A stretch of 5,054 nucleotides of DNA from an uncultured Eubacteriales bacterium. Lineage in GTDB: Bacteria > Bacillota > Clostridia > Oscillospirales > CAG-272. Of this stretch, positions 1 to 5,054 are shown piece after piece. The DNA is taken from positions 1 through 5,054 of the forward strand of contig CAKSOR010000231.1 of NCBI GenBank assembly GCA_934477985.1. The letters run 5' to 3'. Numbering within the stretch: the stretch's first letter is position 1; the number at the start of each line of letters is the position of its first letter. Under the pieces are notes generated by a model. It worked only from the letters and a program-made list of their open reading frames with translations, did not search any database and was not told the DNA's origin. Both the position numbers and the translations under genes were made by a program.

Positions 1-714
1 GACGATGTCGGACTCGGAGTGCTCTTTGGACTTGAGGGCTACAAATACGAGTTCGCGGGACTTCTGATGCACGCCGAGCACCTTGAGGCCGTTCACGGCG
101 TCGGACCGCACACGATAAGCGTCCCGCGCGTAAAGCACGCCGACGACATAGACCCGGATGTGTTCGACAACAGTCTCTCGGACGATATGTTCGCGAAGAT
201 AATCGCCTGCATCAGAATCGCCGTCCCCTACACCGGCATGATAATCTCGACGCGTGAGAGCGAGGCTGTGCGCGGCAAAGTGCTCGACTACGGAATCTCG
301 CAGATCTCCGGCGCGTCGCGCACCTCTGTCGGCGGTTACTGTGAGAAGGAGCGCCCGCACGACTCGGAACAGTTTGACGTCTCGGATCAGCGCACACTCG
401 ACGAGGTCGTAAAGTGGCTGATGGAGCTCGACCACATTCCGTCCTTCTGCACGGCGTGCTACCGCGAGGGACGCACCGGCGACCGCTTCATGTCGCTCTG
501 CAAGAGCGGGCAGATACTCAACTGCTGCCACCCGAACGCGCTGATGACGCTGACCGAATATCTCATCGACTACGCGTCGGAGGAGACGAAGAAAGTCGGC
601 TTCGAGCTGATCGACCGCGAGCTGAGGAAAATTCCGAATGACAAGGTGCGCGGGATAGCGGTGGCGAATATCGAAGCGATAAAGACGTCGAACCGCCGCG
701 ACTTTAGGTTTTGA
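1..714 (+). CDS. hydG: [FeFe] hydrogenase H-cluster radical SAM maturase HydG, C-terminal part (5' end outside window)
   Basis: HydG is a radical SAM enzyme that cleaves tyrosine to p-cresol and a glycine-derived fragment. It turns that fragment into CO and cyanide, delivered as an Fe(CO)2(CN) unit for the hydrogenase H-cluster. The visible 237 residues cover the second half of the enzyme. The reading frame is open from base 1, so the GTG at 19 is internal and the N-terminus with the CX3CX2C SAM-cluster motif lies upstream. Visible hallmarks are the barrel segment DDVGLGVLFGL at the left edge, AVPYTGMIISTRES (residues 75-88), and the C-terminal auxiliary-cluster motif CX2CX22C formed by C150, C153 and C176, within CTACYREGRTGDRFM and NCCHPNALMTL. 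This second cluster separates HydG from the tyrosine lyase ThiH. The gene ends 23 nt before hydF on the same strand, as expected of a maturation operon. The assignment is secure; only the 5' end is missing. Confidence 0.97.
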   Translation, partial: DDVGLGVLFGLEGYKYEFAGLLMHAEHLEAVHGVGPHTISVPRVKHADDIDPDVFDNSLSDDMFAKIIACIRIAVPYTGMIISTRESEAVRGKVLDYGISQISGASRTSVGGYCEKERPHDSEQFDVSDQRTLDEVVKWLMELDHIPSFCTACYREGRTGDRFMSLCKSGQILNCCHPNALMTLTEYLIDYASEETKKVGFELIDRELRKIPNDKVRGIAVANIEAIKTSNRRDFRF

Positions 715-723
715 ATTTAACGC

Positions 724-730
724 AGAGAGG
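724..730 (+). promoter_or_regulatory. ribosome binding site of hydF
   Basis: AGAGAGG lies 7 nt before the ATG at 738, in the hydG-hydF gap. It decides the hydF start in favour of 738 over the in-frame TTG at 711, which would add nine residues (MNLTQRGKN) unlike the start of the family. No promoter-like sequence is seen in the 23-nt gap, so hydF probably depends on the hydG transcript. Confidence 0.8.
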
Positions 731-737
731 AAAAAAT

Positions 738-1943
738 ATGAGTCTCAATGATCGTCCAATGTCCGAGCGCCTGCACATCGGCTTCTTCGGACTCCGCAAC
801 GCCGGAAAATCGAGCGTCGTCAACGCCGTCACCGGGCAGAAGCTCTCGTTAGTCTCGGAAATCAAGGGCACGACGACCGATCCGGTCACGAAGGCTATGG
901 AGATTCTCCCGCTCGGTCCGGTCGTGATAATCGACACCCCGGGCATCGACGACGAGGGTGAGCTCGGTGAGATGCGCGTGAAGCGCGCGAAACAGGTTCT
1001 CTCGAAGACCGACATCGCAATACTCGTGGTCGACGCCGTAAAGGGTCTCCAGGCGCTTGACACAGAGCTTATAGAGACCTTCAAAGCGCGGAATATCCCC
1101 TGCATCGAGGTCTTCAACAAGTCCGACCTGCTCACTGAGATTCCACCGTCTGTGGAAAACCGGATTTATGTCAGCGCCGAAAAGAACTCGAACATCTGGG
1201 AACTCAAGGAGCTTATCGGAAAGCTCGCCGACAAAGCCGAGAGCGACAAAAAGATAATCGGCGATCTCGTCTCGCCCGACGACATCGTCGTTCTCGTGAC
1301 GCCGATCGACGAGTCCGCGCCGAAGGGGCGGATGATTCTCCCGCAGGTGCAGACGATCCGCGACGTGCTCGACTATGACGCGATAAACCTCGTCGTCAAG
1401 GAGACCGGGCTTGAGGCGGCGCTGAAATCGCTCGCGAAGCCGCCGAAGCTGGTCGTCACCGACTCGCAGGCGTTCGGCAAGGTCTCGAAGATCGTCCCGG
1501 AGAGCATTCCGCTGACCTCCTTCTCTATTCTGTTCGCACGCTACAAGGGCGAGCTTCGCGAGCTGGTTCTCGGCGCGGCCGCGCTTGACAGATTGAAGGA
1601 CGGCGACAAGGTGCTGATCTCCGAGGGCTGCACGCATCACCGACAGTGCAACGACATCGGCACGGTGAAACTCCCGGGCTGGATACTTGGTTACACGAAA
1701 AAACAGCTGACCTTCGAGTACACATCCGGAAACGAATTTCCCGATGAACCAAGCGATTACGCGCTGGTCATCCACTGCGGCGGCTGTATGCTCAATGAAC
1801 GCGAGATGAAGTCGCGGATTCGCCGCGCCGCCGATGCCGGAGTGCCGATGACGAACTACGGCACGGTGATAGCGAAGATTCACGGAATTCTCAGACGTTC
1901 CCTGGAGCTTTTCCCCGAAGCGCTCGCCGAACTCGACAGATAG
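738..1943 (+). CDS. hydF: [FeFe] hydrogenase H-cluster maturation GTPase HydF
   Basis: HydF is a cytoplasmic GTPase and scaffold that carries the diiron precursor made with HydE and HydG and passes it to apo-hydrogenase HydA. The 401-residue protein has the usual family length. The N-terminal G domain (about 1-170) shows all five G motifs: Walker A GLRNAGKS (18-25), the G2 segment GTTTD (44-48), DTPG (66-69), NKSD (127-130) and SAEK (146-149). A central dimerisation region follows (about 180-270). The C-terminal cluster-binding domain has C298-T-H300, then 45 residues, then H346-C347-G-G-C350, the CxH...HCxxC pattern that holds the HydF [4Fe-4S] cluster. The ATG at 738 is chosen because AGAGAGG (724-730) lies 7 nt upstream. 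An in-frame TTG at 711 overlaps the hydG stop but has no comparable ribosome site. Co-transcription with hydG is inferred from the 23-nt gap. All key residues are present and nothing looks degraded. Confidence 0.97.
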   Translation: MSLNDRPMSERLHIGFFGLRNAGKSSVVNAVTGQKLSLVSEIKGTTTDPVTKAMEILPLGPVVIIDTPGIDDEGELGEMRVKRAKQVLSKTDIAILVVDAVKGLQALDTELIETFKARNIPCIEVFNKSDLLTEIPPSVENRIYVSAEKNSNIWELKELIGKLADKAESDKKIIGDLVSPDDIVVLVTPIDESAPKGRMILPQVQTIRDVLDYDAINLVVKETGLEAALKSLAKPPKLVVTDSQAFGKVSKIVPESIPLTSFSILFARYKGELRELVLGAAALDRLKDGDKVLISEGCTHHRQCNDIGTVKLPGWILGYTKKQLTFEYTSGNEFPDEPSDYALVIHCGGCMLNEREMKSRIRRAADAGVPMTNYGTVIAKIHGILRRSLELFPEALAELDR

Positions 1944-1949
1944 AAAATA

Positions 1950-1980
1950 CCGCCGGTTGTAATGACCGGCGGCTTGTTTT
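1950..1980. terminator. bidirectional intrinsic terminator between convergent hydF and the sdpI-like gene
   Basis: CCGCCGGT (1950-1957) and ACCGGCGG (1965-1972) form a perfect 8-bp GC-rich stem with a 7-nt loop. On the plus strand it is followed by CTTGTTTTATT, a moderate U-tract, 6 nt after the hydF stop. On the minus strand the stem starts 6 nt after the stop codon of the sdpI-like gene and is followed by TATTTTCT, a weaker U-tract. One hairpin therefore plausibly ends both convergent transcripts, more strongly in the hydF direction. Confidence 0.85.
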
Positions 1981-2338
1981 ATTGACCAAATCTCTGTTTG
2001 AGTGCACTTTCGGTCGGGATGATCGAGAGGAGCATCACGGCGAGCTCAAGCGCTATTATAACGAGGCTTGCGATACCGACCGTGTTATCGCTCTTTCCGA
2101 GAAACGGGATATGCGACAAACCCGACAGAACGCCTGTCACAAGCCCGACTATTACCCAGCGCCTTCCGCAGTTCTCGTTAGCGAATTTCCACGCTTCAAT
2201 ATTTCTCATCGACCGCTCGGTCCGATAACCCAGAAAGCGATTTATCCTTTTCGGGCAATGCTTCCACATGACGAATCCGCCGACACACATGGCAAACGGT
2301 ATCACAAGGTCGCATATCAGTATGAAAAACCAGAACAT
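1979..2338 (-). CDS. SdpI/YfhL-family small integral membrane protein
   Basis: This is a predicted 119-residue membrane protein with three hydrophobic helices, at about residues 3-25, 61-80 and 87-107. The family signature lies between helices 1 and 2: GYRTERSMRNIEAWKFAN (37-54), matching the GYRT...S..N...W.FAN core of the SdpI C-terminal domain. The C-terminal IPTESALKQRFG is also typical. In Bacillus subtilis, SdpI gives immunity to the SdpC cannibalism toxin and signals through SdpR; it is about 200 residues with an extra N-terminal domain. This protein has only the C-terminal domain, so it resembles the short paralogue YfhL in size. No SdpC- or SdpR-like gene is present here, so an immunity role is not shown. 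ATG 2338 is preceded by AAAGGATGGTGA. GC content, counted by eye, is about 50 percent, below the flanking genes. Family assignment is firm and function is unknown. Confidence 0.88.
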   Translation of the reverse strand: MFWFFILICDLVIPFAMCVGGFVMWKHCPKRINRFLGYRTERSMRNIEAWKFANENCGRRWVIVGLVTGVLSGLSHIPFLGKSDNTVGIASLVIIALELAVMLLSIIPTESALKQRFGQ

Positions 2339-2342
2339 CCTG

Positions 2343-2354
2343 TCACCATCCTTT
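2343..2354 (-). promoter_or_regulatory. ribosome binding site of the sdpI-like gene
   Basis: Read on the minus strand, the 12 bases are AAAGGATGGTGA, resembling the consensus AAGGAGGTGA with one extra T. They lie 4 nt from the ATG at 2338 measured from their end, or 10 nt measured from AAAGGA. An ATG inside the element (2349-2347) is in a different frame and does not open the SdpI-like reading frame, which supports 2338 as the start. Confidence 0.7.
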
Positions 2355-2359
2355 GCTTT

Positions 2360-2388
2360 ATTATATCATAATCCGGCGCGGATATCAA
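2360..2388 (-). promoter_or_regulatory. sigma-A-type promoter of the sdpI-like gene
   Basis: On the minus strand a -35 box TTGATA (2388-2383) is separated by exactly 17 nt from a perfect -10 box TATAAT (2365-2360). The -10 box carries an upstream TGN extension (2368-2366). This is close to the housekeeping sigma consensus and points at the sdpI-like gene. Transcription would start near 2354-2352, giving a leader of only about 14-16 nt that begins at or inside the ribosome binding site. The promoter lies just downstream of the gltD terminator, so the gene can be expressed independently of gltBD. Confidence 0.82.
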
Positions 2389-2410
2389 GTCGGAAATATG
2401 AATTTTTCGC

Positions 2411-2443
2411 GAAAAAGAACCGGGCGGAAATCCGTCCGGTTCT
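2411..2443 (-). terminator. intrinsic terminator of gltBD
   Basis: On the minus strand, 7 nt after the gltD stop codon, bases 2443-2431 and 2428-2416 pair in a stem of about 12-13 bp. The stem has one G-T wobble (2424 with 2435) and a very small loop around 2429-2430. It is followed directly by TTTTT (2415-2411), the U-tract. The long GC-rich stem plus U-run is a classic rho-independent terminator and closes the gltB-gltD transcript before the next promoter. Confidence 0.92.
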
Positions 2444-2450
2444 CTTGTCA

Positions 2451-3980
2451 TTATATCATATTCGTGTATCCCATAAGGAACTCGTCGACCTCTCTCGCGC
2501 AGGCGCGACCTTCGGCGATTGCCCAGACGACAAGCGATTGCCCCCTTCGGCAGTCACCCGCAGCGAAAATCCTGTCATGCGAGAGATATTTCTCGTCAGC
2601 CGCCGCGCCAACCGGGTCGGAATTGTGCGTGTCGACATTTCCTCGCGGAGTCTTCGCAGCCCCGAACGCGTCGGCGACATAGCTCTCACAGCCAAGGAAT
2701 CCGGCGGCGATAAGCAGCAGCTCGCACGGAAGCGTCTCCTCACTGCCCGCAACCTCGGACATCACCATCCGCCCGGTCGCCTCGTCCTTCTTCGACTCGA
2801 GCCTGACGGTAACGACCGCTTTCAGCGCGCCGTTCTCGTCCTTCACGAACTCCTTGACGGTCGTCTGATAGATTCTCGGGTCGTGTCCGAAGAGCGCGAT
2901 AGCCTCTTCCTGACCGTAATCCGTCTTACAGACTTTTTTCCACTGCGGCCAGGGATTCGACGGAAGGCGCTTGTCCGGCGCTTTTGGCATCATCTCGAGC
3001 TGGATTACCGACTTGCAGCCCTGACGGATGCTCGTTCCGACGCAGTCGTTGCCGGTGTCTCCGCCGCCGACGATGATGACGTTCTTCCCATCGGCGGTCG
3101 GCGCGTCGTGCGCGAGCGGCTCGCCGTAAAGGCGTCTCGTCGCGTCTCCGAGGAAATCGACCGCGAAGTATATTCCCGAAGCGTCGCGTCCCGGCGCCTT
3201 CAGGTCGCGTGGCTGCTTCGCGCCGCAGCAGAGAATGACCGCGTCGAACTCGCTCTTCAGTTTCTCAGCGCCGATCTCATTCTCGTCCTCAGCATCGCCC
3301 GCGACAACGTTAACTCCGCAGTGGAAGGTCACGCCCTCAGCCTTCATTATGTCGATCCGGCGGTCGATGTACTTCTTCTCGAGCTTCATATTCGGGATTC
3401 CGTACATCAGGAGTCCTCCCGGGCGCTTGTCGCGCTCGAAGACAACGACCTCGTGTCCGCGGTGGTTGAGCTGATCGGCAACCGCGAGTCCGGAAGGTCC
3501 TGAGCCGACGACCGCGACCCGCTTGCCGCTTCTGACCTCCGGCGGGCAGGGCTGAATCCAGCCGTTTTTGTAGCCCTCCTCGACGATCGCCAGCTCGTTC
3601 TCGTGAACCGTCACGGGATCGCCGTTCAGCCCGCAGGTGCATGCCGCCTCGCAGAGCGCGGGGCAGACACGACCGGTGAATTCGGGAAAATTATTCGTCT
3701 TTCTGAGTCTCGAGAGCGCCTGCTTCCAGTTGCCCATAAAGATCTCATCGTTCCACTCGGGAATGAGATTGTGCAGCGGACAGCCGCTGAACATGCCGCC
3801 GAACTTGACGCCCGACTGGCAGAACGGAACTCCGCAGTTCATACATCTCGCGCCCTGCTTCTGACGCTTTTCATGGTCGAGCATCGGGTGGAATTCGAGA
3901 AAGTTTTTAACTCTCTCGCAAGGTTGAAGCGCGGGATTCGTCTCGCGCGTGTAATCAAGAAATCCTGTAGTCTTTCCCAT
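2451..3980 (-). CDS. gltD: glutamate synthase (NADPH-type) small subunit GltD
   Basis: GltD is the FAD- and Fe-S-containing subunit that takes electrons from NAD(P)H. It feeds them to GltB, where 2-oxoglutarate and glutamine become two glutamates. The 509-residue product is slightly longer than many GltD proteins. The N-terminal Fe-S region has C46-x2-C49-x4-C54 and C67-P in one group, and C106-P-A-L-C110-x3-C114 in the second, as expected for two [4Fe-4S] clusters. The FAD-binding fold follows with GSGPSG (159-164). The NAD(P)H-binding fold has GGGDTG (305-310), and FAD is closed by AAGD (473-476) with the following RRGQSLVVWAIAEGR. ATG 3980 is preceded by AAGGAGGT and gives the typical MGKTTGFLDYTRE start. 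The gene lies 14 nt (3981-3994) after the end of gltB. Related diaphorase-type flavoproteins (for example NfnB or GltA-like homologues) share this fold, but the adjacent GltB settles the call. Cofactor preference is inferred. Confidence 0.96.
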   Translation of the reverse strand: MGKTTGFLDYTRETNPALQPCERVKNFLEFHPMLDHEKRQKQGARCMNCGVPFCQSGVKFGGMFSGCPLHNLIPEWNDEIFMGNWKQALSRLRKTNNFPEFTGRVCPALCEAACTCGLNGDPVTVHENELAIVEEGYKNGWIQPCPPEVRSGKRVAVVGSGPSGLAVADQLNHRGHEVVVFERDKRPGGLLMYGIPNMKLEKKYIDRRIDIMKAEGVTFHCGVNVVAGDAEDENEIGAEKLKSEFDAVILCCGAKQPRDLKAPGRDASGIYFAVDFLGDATRRLYGEPLAHDAPTADGKNVIIVGGGDTGNDCVGTSIRQGCKSVIQLEMMPKAPDKRLPSNPWPQWKKVCKTDYGQEEAIALFGHDPRIYQTTVKEFVKDENGALKAVVTVRLESKKDEATGRMVMSEVAGSEETLPCELLLIAAGFLGCESYVADAFGAAKTPRGNVDTHNSDPVGAAADEKYLSHDRIFAAGDCRRGQSLVVWAIAEGRACAREVDEFLMGYTNMI

Positions 3981-3988
3981 TTTGTCCG

Positions 3989-3997
3989 ACCTCCTTA
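3989..3997 (-). promoter_or_regulatory. gltD ribosome binding site overlapping the gltB stop codon
   Basis: On the minus strand TAAGGAGGT contains the gltB stop TAA (3997-3995) and a near-perfect Shine-Dalgarno sequence, AAGGAGGT. GGAGG lies 9 nt before the gltD ATG at 3980. A ribosome finishing gltB therefore sits on the gltD ribosome site, which suggests translational coupling to keep the two subunits balanced. This is inference from spacing. Confidence 0.85.
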
Positions 3998-5054
3998 CTG
4001 ATTCTGCGTCAGATAGAACGCTTCGAGTTTTGCCTGTTCGTGCGGGATACCTTTTTCCTCAAGCCGACCTATCGCGGTCATCATGCGCTGATAATCGATC
4101 GGCACGATCTTCTTGAAGCTCGGGAGGTAGCTCTCGAAATTGTCGAGAATCTTCCTTGCGAGCGGCGATCCGGTCGCGTTGTAGTGCGCCTCGATGAGGC
4201 TTCTCAGCTCGTCGCGGTCGTGACGCTCCTCAACGGTCGTCATGCTGACCATCTGCTTGTTGAGCCTGAGATAGAGATCATGCGGCTCGTCGAGCACATA
4301 GGCGATGCCGCCGCTCATTCCGGCCGCGAAATTGCGTCCGGTGCGTCCGAGAATTACCGCGCGTCCGCCGGTCATGTACTCGCAGCCGTGGTCGCCGCAG
4401 CCCTCGACAACCGCCACCGCGCCCGAGTTTCTGACGCAGAAGCGTTCTCCGGCGACGCCGTTTATGTACGCCTCGCCGCCAGTCGCTCCGTAGAGCGCGA
4501 CGTTGCCGATGATGATGTTCTCGCTCGGGTCGAAGGTCGAGCCTTCAGCGGGCTTTACGATAAGCTTGCCGCCCGAAAGCCCCTTGCCGAAATAGTCGTT
4601 CGAGTCGCCCGAAAGCTCGATCGTGAGTCCCTTCGGGAGGAACGCGCCGAACGACTGTCCGCCGCCGCCGAACGCGTTTATCTTATAGGTATCGGGCGCG
4701 AGCGTGTCGCCGAATTTCTTCGTGATCTCAGAGCCTAAGATCGTGCCGAACGTGCGGTTCGTGCTCGAAACGTCGACTCTGAACTCATGCGGCTTTTTCT
4801 TCTTGAAATAGGGTTCGAACTCGGGGAGCAGGATATGCTCGTCGAGCGTCTTTTCGAGCTCGAAATCGAAGACGTCGGACGGGATGAAATGCTCGTTCGC
4901 GCTCTGACCGATGATCGCCGAAAGGTCGATCGTCTCGGCGCGCTCGGTGATTCTCTGCTCGCGCGGACGGATGAGATCGGTGCGTCCGCAGAGCTCGTCG
5001 ATGCTTCTGACGCCGAGCTTTGCCATGATCTCGCGGACTTCCTCGGCTATGTAT
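3995..5054 (-). CDS. gltB: glutamate synthase large subunit GltB, C-terminal part (5' end outside window)
   Basis: GltB hydrolyses glutamine in its N-terminal amidotransferase domain and passes ammonia to an FMN/Fe-S synthase domain, where 2-oxoglutarate becomes glutamate. Only about the last 352 of roughly 1,500 residues are visible. The frame stays open to the window edge (YIAEEVREIMAKLGVRSIDE), so the ATG at 5026 is internal. The first 30 or so residues are the end of the FMN-binding synthase domain. The rest is the C-terminal right-handed beta-helix (GXGXG) domain: FGGGGQSFGAFLPKG and NDYFGKGLSGGKLIV (visible residues 128-166), then repeated glycine-rich turns such as YGATGGEAYINGVAGE, GCGDHGCEYMTGGRAVILG and GMSGGIAYVLD (188-254). 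The tail LARKILDNFESYLPSFKKI is also typical. The catalytic cysteine and the 3Fe-4S ligands lie outside the window. Tungsten formylmethanofuran dehydrogenase subunit C shares the beta-helix, but the tail and the gltD neighbour exclude it. Confidence 0.96.
   Translation of the reverse strand, partial: YIAEEVREIMAKLGVRSIDELCGRTDLIRPREQRITERAETIDLSAIIGQSANEHFIPSDVFDFELEKTLDEHILLPEFEPYFKKKKPHEFRVDVSSTNRTFGTILGSEITKKFGDTLAPDTYKINAFGGGGQSFGAFLPKGLTIELSGDSNDYFGKGLSGGKLIVKPAEGSTFDPSENIIIGNVALYGATGGEAYINGVAGERFCVRNSGAVAVVEGCGDHGCEYMTGGRAVILGRTGRNFAAGMSGGIAYVLDEPHDLYLRLNKQMVSMTTVEERHDRDELRSLIEAHYNATGSPLARKILDNFESYLPSFKKIVPIDYQRMMTAIGRLEEKGIPHEQAKLEAFYLTQNQ

Noticed and set aside
711..737. TTG at 711 as the hydF start, overlapping the hydG stop as TTGA
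   Set aside because: There is no ribosome site at suitable distance, and the extra nine residues are not family-like. ATG 738 has AGAGAGG 7 nt upstream.
849..1883. Long minus-strand open frame (344 codons) opposite hydF
   Set aside because: It lies fully antisense to hydF, whose motifs are all intact. The product is rich in Arg/His/Leu/Asp/Val without recognisable domains, which is the usual shadow of GC-biased codons on the other strand.
2450..2460. Second copy of TATGATATAAT (minus strand), identical to the extended -10 of the sdpI-like promoter 90 bp away
   Set aside because: It forms the last codons and stop of gltD. The place where a -35 box should be reads CCTTAT, which is poor, and any transcript would run straight into the terminator hairpin. 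An 11-base AT-rich match is probably coincidence.
2268..3503. Long plus-strand open frame (411 codons) opposite gltD
   Set aside because: It is antisense to gltD, spans the gltD terminator and the sdpI-like promoter, and shows no domain or ribosome site. The coding signal belongs to gltD on the minus strand.
4040..4738. Plus-strand open frame (232 codons) opposite gltB
   Set aside because: It is antisense to the conserved beta-helix domain of GltB. The repetitive Arg/Glu/Val/Ala composition comes from the reverse complement of glycine-rich codons.
5024..5026. ATG at 5026 (minus strand) as the start of a short separate GXGXG-domain protein
   Set aside because: The frame is open to the window edge and the upstream residues (YIAEEVREI) continue the conserved GltB sequence, so this is an internal methionine of a full-length gene.

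Overview
The window looks like chromosomal sequence from a strictly anaerobic, moderately GC-rich bacterium, most likely a Clostridia-type Firmicute. This rests on three things: genes for maturing an [FeFe]-hydrogenase, an SdpI/YfhL-type small membrane protein of a kind common in Firmicutes, and AAGGAGG-type ribosome binding sites with intrinsic terminators. Genus or family cannot be fixed from the sequence alone.

Layout. (1) Positions 1-1943, plus strand: the 3' part of hydG followed 23 nt later by a complete hydF. These are two of the three proteins that build the H-cluster of [FeFe]-hydrogenase. HydG makes the Fe(CO)(CN) precursor from tyrosine, and HydF is the GTPase scaffold on which the diiron subcluster is assembled before transfer to apo-hydrogenase. 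(2) Positions 1950-1980: a hairpin shared as a terminator by the convergent hydF and sdpI-like genes. (3) Positions 1979-2388, minus strand: a small self-contained unit made of a near-consensus promoter, a strong ribosome binding site and one gene for a 119-residue, three-helix SdpI/YfhL-family membrane protein. (4) Positions 2411-5054, minus strand: gltB (only its 3' part, running off the right edge) and gltD (complete), encoding the large and small subunits of glutamate synthase. They are spaced for translational coupling and followed by a strong intrinsic terminator.

The two metabolic units are convergent, with the sdpI-like gene between them, and nothing in the sequence ties them into one pathway. 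All genes fit well-known families with their key motifs intact. I found no mobile element, CRISPR array, RNA gene, frameshift or new multi-gene system. The points most worth a second look are the orphan, lower-GC SdpI-like gene with its own compact promoter, and a perfect 14-bp palindrome beside that promoter. No gene-free stretch exceeds 300 bases; the longest gap is 112 nt (2339-2450) and is accounted for by a promoter, a ribosome binding site and a terminator.
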